Shown: piece after piece, positions 35,624 to 44,600 of the stretch
Numbering within the stretch: the first letter of the stretch is position 1
How the letters are laid out: each line of letters begins with the position of its first letter
Source of the DNA: an uncultured Bacteroidales bacterium
Lineage (GTDB): Bacteria > Bacteroidota > Bacteroidia > Bacteroidales > Paludibacteraceae
Direction of reading: 5' to 3'
Length of the DNA stretch: 64,000 bases
Assembly (NCBI GenBank): GCA_937907165.1
Contig: CALCUH010000214.1
Span: forward strand, 3,231 to 67,230
The notes under the pieces: generated by a model
Seen by the model: the letters and a program-made list of their open reading frames with translations, nothing else
Database searches by the model: none
What the model was told of the DNA's origin: nothing
Position numbers and translations under genes: made by a program

Positions 35624-37867
35624 ATGGCAAAAGAGAACGAAGAGGCTATGCGCCGAATAATGAACCTTTTCAAAATCACAGCAACAATTTTGTTGTGTCT
35701 GAATGTCTTCTGGTTCAATTATGATATAACCAAAATATTAAGTAACCGTTATGTGGATGGGGTGTTAATCATGTTCAACAAAGCTCTGCATATTTTTGCC
35801 TCTCCGTATGTAACCATTTTGGCTGCACTATTGTTTTTTTCACTCGCGTCATGGGGTGACAAAGGACGTAAAAGCGAAACAATCAAGTTCATGAACAAAT
35901 GGGAGTTCAAGCCATCAAAAAAACTAGGGGTTAAGATTATCATCATCGGTTGTGTGATAACATTACTTTCTCCATTTGTGCTCTACGCAATCGAAACACC
36001 TGTTATAAGAATGGTATTTTATATTCTTACCCTTATGTGCGGTTGTTTAATTTATGTGTTCGGGTTCAGCGTCTATACAAGGACCATCACTGAGAATATG
36101 GACTATGATGATTTCTTCAATAACTACCAAGAATCGGCATTCCCACAAAACGAAAAACTGATAGAAACCGAAGACAGTGTCAACATACCAACCAAGTATA
36201 AATTTTTGGGGGAAACAAGAGATGGATGGATAAATGTGATTAATCCATTCAGAGGCACCATGGTTCTGGGAACGCCAGGATCTGGAAAATCATTCGCCGT
36301 CATAAATCCGTTTATTAGGCAACAATTGAAAAAAGGTTATACGATGTATTGCTATGACTTCAAATTTCCGACATTGTCAGAAATAGTCTACAATAATCTA
36401 CGTTGGAATAAAGAAACATACATCTCCAAATATGGGAAGATGCCAAGATTTTGCGTCATCAATTTCGACGATCCAAGACATAGCCATAGGGCTAACCCTA
36501 TTAAGGCTTCTTCTCTTAATGATGTAACCGACGCAAACGAAATCGCCAAGATCATCATGTATAATCTTAACCGCACATGGATCAACAAGCAGGGAGACTT
36601 CTTCGTCGAGTCAGCCATCAACTTTTTAACCGCAGCAATCTGGTATCTTAAAATAACACAAAACGGGAAATACTGCACATTCCCACACGTCATCGAATTC
36701 GTTAATCAACCAATGGAGAACACGATACCGCTGATGGCATCATGCGAGGACTTGACAAACTATATGGCACCATTCTTCAACGCATGGGCCGAAAAAGCGG
36801 TAGAACAAATACAAGGACAAGTGGCGTCAGTACAAATACCATTGTCACGTCTGACCTCTAAGTTACTATATTGGACTATGTCAGGAGACGATTTCAACAT
36901 GGACATCAACAATCCGGATGATCCAAAAGTATTATGCGTCGGCAACAACCCTCTCAAGGTCGACATTTACGGCACCGCTCTAAGTTTGTACAATGGTCGT
37001 ATCGTCCGATTGATCAACCAACAAAACAAGATGAAATGTTCACTTATCATAGACGAGTTACCTACAATCTTCATGATGGGCATCGACCAATTAATCGCTA
37101 CAGCGAGGAGCAATAAAGTGGCAGTATTACTCGGCTTCCAAGATTTTTCACAATTGGTTGCCGACTACAAAAAAGAATCTGCGGATAAAATAATCAAAAC
37201 CATTGGTAACGTATTTTCTGGTCAAGTAAACGACGAGACAGCAAAAAGTCTTAGCGCACGTTTCGGAAAAAATAAACAGCATAAGAAATCAATATCAATC
37301 AATGAGAATGGTGTGAACACAAGCATTTCGGAACAAAATGATGTTATGATACCTGAAAGCAAAATAGCACAGTTATCGCAAGGATGGTTCGTCGGATCTG
37401 CAGCAGACGATTTCGGTAAAGAAAATGATAAGAAGGCGTTCCATTGCCAGATACAAGTCGATATGGACGAGATAAAAGCAGAAAACGAACATATGAAACC
37501 TATGCCAACAATATATAGTTTCGACGATGACAAGGTAAAGAAAGAATTGATAAACCTATGTGCTCAATTATCTGCGTCAGATAAAGTCTTCGATAAAATA
37601 TCAAAAATCGATAATGTAAACGATATGATTAAAGAAATGACGGATGGCGCAACACGAATAGGAGGTAAACATAGTCAAGTGATCAATAAGCAGATTAATG
37701 AAATAAGAGATAAACGCATGGACGAGATTCTATTGCAAAATCAACGTCATATAGCATCAGATGTTGTTATGCTCATAGAAGATGAACTTAATCGCATAGA
37801 AGAGCAAGCGGAGACTAATCCACGTTTAAGAAAAATAGCAGAAAGAAGAAGAGATGCAATGAACTAA
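35624..37867 (+). CDS. Type IV coupling protein (VirD4/TraG family)
   Basis: The 747-aa protein has about four N-terminal membrane helices (for example ITATILLCLNVFWFNYDI, KIIIIGCVITLLSPFVLYAI). The ATPase core has Walker A MVLGTPGSGKSFAVINPFI (about 215) and Walker B in CSLIIDELPTIFMMGIDQLI. The C-terminus is coiled. It brings the relaxase-DNA complex to the secretion channel. In CTnDOT-type elements this gene is called mobC; here it closes the tra operon. A weak hairpin with CCCTCT/AGAGGG arms (37875-37911) lacks a U-tract. Confidence 0.9.
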   Translation: MAKENEEAMRRIMNLFKITATILLCLNVFWFNYDITKILSNRYVDGVLIMFNKALHIFASPYVTILAALLFFSLASWGDKGRKSETIKFMNKWEFKPSKKLGVKIIIIGCVITLLSPFVLYAIETPVIRMVFYILTLMCGCLIYVFGFSVYTRTITENMDYDDFFNNYQESAFPQNEKLIETEDSVNIPTKYKFLGETRDGWINVINPFRGTMVLGTPGSGKSFAVINPFIRQQLKKGYTMYCYDFKFPTLSEIVYNNLRWNKETYISKYGKMPRFCVINFDDPRHSHRANPIKASSLNDVTDANEIAKIIMYNLNRTWINKQGDFFVESAINFLTAAIWYLKITQNGKYCTFPHVIEFVNQPMENTIPLMASCEDLTNYMAPFFNAWAEKAVEQIQGQVASVQIPLSRLTSKLLYWTMSGDDFNMDINNPDDPKVLCVGNNPLKVDIYGTALSLYNGRIVRLINQQNKMKCSLIIDELPTIFMMGIDQLIATARSNKVAVLLGFQDFSQLVADYKKESADKIIKTIGNVFSGQVNDETAKSLSARFGKNKQHKKSISINENGVNTSISEQNDVMIPESKIAQLSQGWFVGSAADDFGKENDKKAFHCQIQVDMDEIKAENEHMKPMPTIYSFDDDKVKKELINLCAQLSASDKVFDKISKIDNVNDMIKEMTDGATRIGGKHSQVINKQINEIRDKRMDEILLQNQRHIASDVVMLIEDELNRIEEQAETNPRLRKIAERRRDAMN

Positions 37868-37913
37868 CATTAAACCCTCTCTAAATCAGCAAACAAGGGA
37901 GATGTAGAGGGAA

Positions 37914-37929
37914 AATGGGGAGAAATTAT
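37914..37929 (+). repeat. Outlying iteron copy 1
   Basis: AATGGGGAGAAATTAT is the leftmost copy of the origin iteron, 45 bases past the coupling-protein stop. The next copies are at 37971, 38074 and 38179, without the 22-bp spacing of the main array. Confidence 0.75.
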
Positions 37930-37970
37930 CAGAACAGACGGAGTGTTGTGATAGGGTCACGGATTAGAGG

Positions 37971-38178
37971 AATGGGGAGAAAATATTCAATGGTGGAGTA
38001 AGCGATAAAATAGAATATAAAACGTTGAGAATCAACATAAAGCGAGAGCCCCCAAAGGACTATTCAGATAAAGAATGGGGAGAAATTATTCGGATGGGAA
38101 GTAGGCGAAGAACATTGAATGTAAAACGTTGAGAATCAGCATATGAAAAGAGTCCTAAAGGGGGTGGTTCAGATAAAA
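37971..38178. repeat. Two degenerate repeats of about 103-105 bp, each starting with an iteron
   Basis: Unit 1 (37971-38073) and unit 2 (38074-38178) share, in order, AATGGGGAGAAA(A/T)TATTC, GGAGTAAGCGA or GGAAGTAGGCGAA, GAAT(A)(T)TAAAACGTTGAGAATC-like, a CCTAAAG or CCCAAAGG stretch, and TTCAGATAAA. A third iteron starts at 38179, where a third unit would begin. They look like an older tandem duplication of an origin module. Confidence 0.7.
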
Positions 38179-38235
38179 AATGGGGAGAGATTATAATCAT
38201 AATTGTGGTTTAGTAAGAATGTCCATAGGGGTTGT

Positions 38236-38345
38236 AGTCAGTTTTTTCTTTTTACCCCTTTATTATAAATTTTTAAAACAGCGATTTTACATAAAATTTT
38301 AAAAGATATTTTAATAAGTATTTTATATATATATTTTATATAATA
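38236..38345. other. AT-rich tract, candidate DNA unwinding element
   Basis: About 110 bases are almost pure A+T apart from a few C/G, including TATATATATATTTTATATAA near 38325-38344. It lies between the degenerate repeats and the phased iterons, where plasmid origins usually melt. No clear DnaA box was found. Confidence 0.5.
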
Positions 38346-38415
38346 TTTCTCCTCGCCAAAAAGTTGCTTTTACATGATTGATTATTAGCTATTTGTGATG
38401 TGAAAAATAAGTAAA

Positions 38416-38541
38416 AATGGGGAGAGATTATAATGTAAATGGGGAGAAAATATTTATATAATGGGGAGAGATTATAATGTAAATGGGGAGAGATTATAAA
38501 AAAAATGGGGAGAAACAATAAAAAAAGTGGGGAGAAATAAT
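38416..38541 (+). repeat. oriV: Phased iteron array (origin of vegetative replication)
   Basis: Six copies of AATGGGGAGA(G/A)ATTAT start at 38416, 38438, 38460, 38482, 38504 and 38526, exactly 22 bp apart, so all face the same side of the helix. The last two are variants (AAACAAT; AGTGGGG...AAATAAT). The array ends two bases before the first possible rep start, so Rep binding would both start replication and repress rep. It is too short and too regular in spacer to be a CRISPR array. Confidence 0.9.
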
Positions 38542-38560
38542 AATGTATCATTTTAATTGT

Positions 38561-38568
38561 TATTTTTG
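38561..38568 (+). promoter_or_regulatory. -7 box (TATTTTTG) at the rep start
   Basis: This TAnnTTTG match ends 5 bases before the ATG at 38573. If it is used, the rep mRNA would be nearly leaderless and the promoter would sit directly beside the iterons, making self-repression easy. Confidence 0.4.
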
Positions 38569-38572
38569 TGGC

Positions 38573-40036
38573 ATGAAAGTGAAGAAAAGCATATTGTTGT
38601 CAATGTGGGGTGATTTGCTTAAAAGCATCATTACCAATGAGTCAGAAGGGAAAGATTCGCAAGCTGTAAAATTCTTTACAACTTCTTATCTGCCTTATGA
38701 TTTCGATGAAACTAATCTCGAACTGACAATATTTGCTACTCAAGAAACTGTCGATCGATTCGAATCCAATTTCAACAACAAAGATAGTGAATATTATCAA
38801 TTCTATCAATATCTTATTGATTGGATACGTGATATCGAAAATAATCACGACAACAAACGTATGCGGCTTGCCTATGTCGTTATTGGCGACAAAATGCGTG
38901 AAGTGGAACTTTCGGCTTATAAAAGCATAAAGATGTTTATGCCACAACTCATAAATCATGTTGAGAGCAAGATTTTGGGAGAAGAGTTTTATGAGGAGGT
39001 AAAGCGTAAGAAGGCGGTCATGTTTGACAGTTTGATCGCAAGAAAATCAGCGGCGCTTTATAAGCAAAGCAATAAATTGACAAGGGCGAAGGTGGGACTG
39101 ACACTAACCCAAAAAAAGACGTTAACTTACCTGATTTGGAAGTATCAAAACACAGATTTGTTCCAGAAAAACCTATTTGGTGATGTGAGTATATCAGTCG
39201 ATGTCAAAGAACTCCAAGAATGTGGATGTGGAACCAATGTTAAGCAGATAATTAAAAGTTTAAAGGGTCTCGGTAAGGAGACATGGATGGAATACACGGA
39301 TGAGAACAATAAAATTGTAGCGGCAACATTATTCACGAAGTTCGAGGCTGAAGATGGCTCTAAAGAAGTGAATGTGACATTCAGCCAGGTGATGACTACG
39401 CTTATCAATAAGATTGCGACTTACAAAGAATATACTGTCATAGACCGTGATACATTAACTGCAGTGAAGAGTTATGCGTCAGCAAGGATGTATGAATTGT
39501 GTAGTCAATTCCGTTATAGCCAAAAATATGTTTTTCAAATGAAGGACGAGGAGTTGAGACGCATTCTCAATTGCGAGGAAAAATACAAGGATCCTAAAGA
39601 CTTCAAAAAGTGGGTACTCCAGGTCGCTCAGAAAGAGCTGAAGAAACTCTATGAACAGGGACAATCGGATTTATACTTTGAATTTTCTGAAAAAGAGAAA
39701 CAAACGAACCATGATTGTCAATCAAAATATAAGAGAAAGAATGTGGTATCATGGATTTTCATTGTGAGAAAAGATCTGTCAGATATGGGCTATGTTGAAA
39801 ATGACGATAACGAAGAACGTAGAAAATATATCGAAAGCACGTTAGAGCAGATTATTGCTTGTTATGTGGCAGATGAAGTGGAATTGAGTACTTTGAGAAG
39901 ACAGATAATGAAGATGAGCGATAAGAATAAGTTCGAAATTGCCAGAGAGTTGCAGGCGAGCATCAAGAAGATGACGGAGCAAGGTGAAACATATATCAGA
40001 GAAATAATAAATAAATATCGGTTTCAAAGTTTGTAA
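38573..40036 (+). CDS. rep: Replication initiator (Rep_3/RepB family) with an extra N-terminal domain
   Basis: Starting at 38573 (MKVKKSILLSMWGDLLKSII) the protein is 487 aa; an ATG at 38543 would add ten residues. From about residue 130 it follows Rep_3 initiators with two winged helices (LTRAKVGLTLTQKKTLTYLI; SYASARMYELCSQFRY, then DEELRRIL). These bind iterons. Residues 1-115 are not part of the usual Rep_3 core. They resemble DnaA domain I: a W..LL..I helix, then FDETNLELTIFATQETVDRF, like the strand and helix of DnaA-N. That suggests a helicase-loading role (inference). The C-terminal 60 residues are helical. Confidence 0.85.
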   Translation: MKVKKSILLSMWGDLLKSIITNESEGKDSQAVKFFTTSYLPYDFDETNLELTIFATQETVDRFESNFNNKDSEYYQFYQYLIDWIRDIENNHDNKRMRLAYVVIGDKMREVELSAYKSIKMFMPQLINHVESKILGEEFYEEVKRKKAVMFDSLIARKSAALYKQSNKLTRAKVGLTLTQKKTLTYLIWKYQNTDLFQKNLFGDVSISVDVKELQECGCGTNVKQIIKSLKGLGKETWMEYTDENNKIVAATLFTKFEAEDGSKEVNVTFSQVMTTLINKIATYKEYTVIDRDTLTAVKSYASARMYELCSQFRYSQKYVFQMKDEELRRILNCEEKYKDPKDFKKWVLQVAQKELKKLYEQGQSDLYFEFSEKEKQTNHDCQSKYKRKNVVSWIFIVRKDLSDMGYVENDDNEERRKYIESTLEQIIACYVADEVELSTLRRQIMKMSDKNKFEIARELQASIKKMTEQGETYIREIINKYRFQSL

Positions 40037-40048
40037 TTTAAGTTGGTT

Positions 40049-40618
40049 ATGAAGAAAAAGTTAGTTATTTATCTCGCCCTTTTGGGCATGAGTCTATCTT
40101 GTTTTGGAGAGGAGATAAACAGTTTCGAACTGGGGCATCTCTCTCATGTGAAGGGATGCCAGTCTATTGGTCTTCGTGCGGGACACGGAACCAAGAACCT
40201 GTATGATTTCGGTATGACCTACACATATTGTTTTAACAACAAGATGTCGCTATTGGTCGAGATAGACCATGAAAGATGGAAGGACACCTACGAGTTCGAG
40301 ATGTCGAGGTTGGAGTTCACGAACGTGATTCTCGTATCGCCAGGCATTGAACACAACCTATTGAACCCATGCAAATGGTTTTATTGGCATTGGGGCATCG
40401 GACCCGCATTCGGGTACGACAAGTGGTACAGTGTGACATACGATTTGGACAAGAGCTGCTTCGTCTACGGAGCGCAAGTCGGTACAGGCGTGGAGTTCAT
40501 CCCGACGACAAGGTGGTCGATTGTGCTGAAGGCGCAACAATACGCACTTTTCAGTTCGGCGGAGAATTATTTGAAGCCTAATTTTTCATTAGCAGTAAGG
40601 TTCAACTTCCATAAATAA
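40049..40618 (+). CDS. traO: TraO-like outer-membrane conjugation protein
   Basis: From the ATG at 40049 (MKKKLVIYLALLGMSLSCFG) the protein is 189 aa, with a signal peptide. The mature part alternates short strands as in small outer-membrane barrels (IGLRAGHGTKNLYDFGMTYT, FYWHWGIGPAFGYDKWY, YGAQVGTGVEFIPTTRWSIV) and ends in SLAVRFNFHK. TraO of Bacteroidetes elements has the same size and the GG.A.AGYE/YGG.VT.E pattern. It starts right after rep rather than inside the tra operon. Confidence 0.7.
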   Translation: MKKKLVIYLALLGMSLSCFGEEINSFELGHLSHVKGCQSIGLRAGHGTKNLYDFGMTYTYCFNNKMSLLVEIDHERWKDTYEFEMSRLEFTNVILVSPGIEHNLLNPCKWFYWHWGIGPAFGYDKWYSVTYDLDKSCFVYGAQVGTGVEFIPTTRWSIVLKAQQYALFSSAENYLKPNFSLAVRFNFHK

Positions 40619-40627
40619 CGAAAGATC

Positions 40628-41596
40628 ATGATGAAAAGAACAATCATAAATATGATGATGGTGCTGGGTAGCGCCATTGCAATGGTCTCTTGCGATACAA
40701 GAGAGAACGTTTTCGAGGATGTCGAGAAACGCATGATAATCATTGGAGAAAGTGAAGACGGCAGGATAGACACGCTTTCGGCATCGCCCGACAATGTGAA
40801 AGTTAATATTGATTTACACATAAAAGAACGCGTTGAAACTATTGGTCATTCATTTTTAATGGAATTCGAAATGATTGAATATAAGTTATATGCCGTCTTA
40901 GATGGTCAAAAAAAATCAATCGATTTAGAAAGGGTTTACGATAATTTAAAACAAAGTTACTTTATAACTTACGACCCTGAATTTTCTGCAGGAGTAGAAG
41001 GAAACACACCAGCTAAATTGTGGTTAGGTGATGAATATGACGATTTTAAAATTGGATTTTCGGACCTTTCTTGGAGAGTAAATTCAAATAATTTTGAAGA
41101 AAATTGTGTATCAAGCAATTGGTTCAATAACGATGGTTCAGCAAGGGAATTATATAAAACCACCATTGCGATTGCATATCGTATGGATGGAGAATCGCAT
41201 TATGACCCTATAAGAAAAGTATATGTCAACTTGACTGTATGGTCTGACAATTCGCCAGTACCAGTTTTAGAGGTGAAGCCAATCTCAGGACAACCCATGG
41301 CAAGGACTTTAAGCATGAAAGAGAGTTATGATATAGACGGAGAGGTGCAGAAATATGAATATTGCATAGACGGCAACGTAATGCAGTATACTCATAACGA
41401 TTTGCACTTTGACCTTGTAACAGGTGTGTGGCAAAGTGGGAAGGCAGCATACGGAGGCACCTATATCACGGCAACCGAGTTGAGTGAAGTGAATCATGTG
41501 TTCCAGAGCAAGGGTACACACAACATCTATTACAGATGTATGGACGACCTTGGCGCATGGAGCAAATGGGAATTGTCAACAATAGAAATCGAATAA
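40628..41596 (+). CDS. Lipoprotein with C-terminal PKD-like domain
   Basis: The 322-aa protein has a lipobox (IAMVSCDTRE, cysteine near 22). The C-terminal third resembles a PKD/Ig-type fold (MKESYDIDGEVQKYEYCIDG, then NHVFQSKGTHNIYYRCMDDL). Bases about 40800-41260 are more AT-rich than both ends, so the middle may have been exchanged by recombination. It occupies the place of the TraQ-type lipoproteins but I cannot match that family. It lies 12 bases before the giant gene, suggesting a surface partner for it. Confidence 0.65.
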   Translation: MMKRTIINMMMVLGSAIAMVSCDTRENVFEDVEKRMIIIGESEDGRIDTLSASPDNVKVNIDLHIKERVETIGHSFLMEFEMIEYKLYAVLDGQKKSIDLERVYDNLKQSYFITYDPEFSAGVEGNTPAKLWLGDEYDDFKIGFSDLSWRVNSNNFEENCVSSNWFNNDGSARELYKTTIAIAYRMDGESHYDPIRKVYVNLTVWSDNSPVPVLEVKPISGQPMARTLSMKESYDIDGEVQKYEYCIDGNVMQYTHNDLHFDLVTGVWQSGKAAYGGTYITATELSEVNHVFQSKGTHNIYYRCMDDLGAWSKWELSTIEIE

Positions 41597-41608
41597 AAGC
41601 ATACGACT

Positions 41609-44600
41609 ATGAAAGCATATAAAATAATTATCGCATTAATCATCGCATTTTTCGGAATAACTATTTCTGTCTACGCAGATTGCAGGGGAAGCGAGGATGA
41701 CCCATGCATCGACTATATAAAGGCAGATAGGGAAGAAGGCAGAATTACATGTCCCGTTCTTAACGAAAATGAAGATATCGCAGATCCAGTGAGAACACTT
41801 TTGCTGGATCAAAACAAAAAGGAATATGTTGACGGTGTGAATTTAAATGAAAAGATACTCTTGAAGAGAGAAGAGATGAAAGTATTCGTAAAGGGGAAAA
41901 TGTACAAAACAGCTTTTTTTGGAATTAAAAGAGACAAAAAAAGATATTCTATAAATTACACAGCCACTGATATATTATATTATTATTGGAATAATAGCAC
42001 GACAAAAAACCAGTTTAAAACACATGACGGCAAGGATTTTTCTAATGAAAGGAAAGAAAAAAAAATTTATACATTATCAGCAACAGAAGACTCATTGGTT
42101 GTAGGTGACTTAAAAAAAGAAGGCTATAACGAAAATAGAAGCGTCAACTATCTGCATATCTATTATGTTGTGAAGTTTGAGGAAAAGCCTGCAGGGGAAG
42201 GCGAAAATCGGAAATATTATCTAAGAACCCAAGAAGTCACCATATCCTTCTATAAGTGCGAGGGTGGTAAAATTGCCATCGACATGTTGAACAATCCGAG
42301 AATCGGAGAATTCGGGCAAGATGTATTTGGCGTATATGGCACAGATGGGGAATTGCCGATTAACATAAAGAGCGAGAGTGTACCAACGCTTTGGGAAAAC
42401 ATAGCGCAAAAGACGCTGTGGCAGGTGAGAAACGTTAATAGCGACAACGACTACAGGGAAGTTGGGAATTATTCAAGGAAAGCGGAAGACGAGAAATATG
42501 GTATGAGTTACCAATACCGGACCAGCCAATTAAATACGGGAAAAGTTAAAATCGGCGATGAGTATGACATCAGACGATTGAACTATAAGAGCGACATCGT
42601 AAATTGTCCAAGTAACACAGTGCGTGTGAAGATTATGCCGAAGGTATTTTTACCCTCTTTCGAAAATGAGATTGACACATTGTTATGTGGCAAGGCAGAA
42701 AAAACTAATGACCCCAACGAATGCTTTATAGTGTATGGGAAAAAGGTTGAAATCGAGGAACCTTATGATACGACCACCTATGGTGTGCAGTATCAGTGGG
42801 AATATAAGATTGGTAACCAATCATGGAGAGAGTTGCCATATGCGGCTTCGAAAACAAAAGAGCCATCAGAGGGAGAACTGTTGAATTATTCGAATCAAGA
42901 TGATTATGGGTATGAGAATCTTTATTTGAAGCGTGAGCAGTTTAAAAAGGGTGTGAATTATAAATTCAGACAAAAAGTCATTCTGAACAAATTCAACGGC
43001 ATAGTGGTTTACGCGAACGAATCTGACGAAAATTCAGTTGTCAAGGTCCGTATGTTCGATAATTTATTCAAAGAGGATTTCTATTTGACGCCGATGCAAC
43101 CGATATGTCAAGGAACTGTTAGTAATGCGAACGTGGAAGTGCAATTCCTCAACACGAAACCTTCGAATAACTATAATTATTTCAGATCGGGAACCACTGA
43201 GGGCTTCAAAATCTCTTATGACTTGCAGAACACAGAAAACGCTGGTCAAATAATCGGGACCCATGTGAACGAGCAAGTGGAACTGACGGCAGAGGGTAAT
43301 ATTCCTGTAATAGTAACCATATCTGACGCCTGCGCCGATACCATAAAATTATTCGACACCGTGAGGATGAAACCGACTCCAGTATTCAATGCACAACACA
43401 TCGTTGGGATGAACTGTTCAACGGTCATGCAAAACGGGCAGACGGTCATCATGGTTGCAAAAGGGCAAACCAACGCCCAAATTAAAATGAGCAATCTGGA
43501 TAGCGCATTCACGAAAAGCACCTATTATGTAGCCGTCGGATCAACAACCGAAACGGGCAATATTGAATACGGCAAGAAACAAATGATAGATAAAAACAAC
43601 GGATTCATGATACCAGCTGGTCAAGGAACTTATGTGAGATTCACCAAAGAGACCAATGGTTGCGAAAGCGAGCCGGTTGTCTGCGCATTAAGGTTCTGCG
43701 ACGCATGGAACAACAGTATCGGCATCGGTACTGGCAAATCGGACAAAATCAGAATCTGCTGGGAAGAGGGGAACCCCGAAATTCTAAATAAGACACTTTC
43801 GGGCGCATACGGCAAAACAACCTATAGTTATGAATGGAAATATAGCATAGACGGTAAGAGCTGGACAATCATCGAAGGACAAAATGACGAAACACTAACT
43901 GCGAATGTCATTCAGCCGAAAAATAATGTCTATTATATCTTGAGAGAGGTGACCTCAACAATGGGCACAACCCAGACTTTAAGCGCAAGTAATAAAGTCG
44001 AGGTAAGATATTATAATAAACCTCAAGCCAAGATAACCGCCAACGGTAAAACCCAAAGCATTTTCATCTGTTATGGTGATACGGTGACGTTAGATATTCA
44101 AGATACGATGTACGTAGCGGACGAAGGAGCGCAGATGGAGTATGGCTTGTGCTACCGCGATGAGAACAACAAATATATCATGCTTGACAATTGGAGCAGA
44201 ACACCTCAGTTCACTAGGCATAATTTGAATAAAGACACAACCCTTTACGGAGCGATAAGAATGTGCGGTGACACGATCTATACCGAGGGCATCAAGATAT
44301 CCGTCGGTCCTCAATTAGATGATTTCCCTGTCACATACGGCATCTGTAAAATCAAAGGAGACAGTGTCAAAGTAAGTTTGCCGACAATGACAGGTAACAC
44401 CTACAACTTCATCTACAACGGCAAAGTGTATGGCGACAAGATCAGTAGCATATATGTCAAGTTGCCTCAGACAGGCGATGCGTCATATAAAGTCATGGTA
44501 ACCAACGGTAATTGCGCCACCACAGTGAACAAAACCTTAGCCGCCACAGATATGTTGGACAGCCCTGTCAAATATCCGCTTGTCATTGAAAGTGGTGAAA

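Noticed and set aside
37875..37911. Terminator after the coupling-protein gene
   Set aside because: CCCTCT/AGAGGG arms exist but the loop is long and no U-tract follows.
38416..38541. Regular repeat array that could be read as a CRISPR array
   Set aside because: The repeats are 16 bases with constant 6-base AT-rich spacers, lie directly before a Rep_3 gene, and no cas gene is present. They are iterons.
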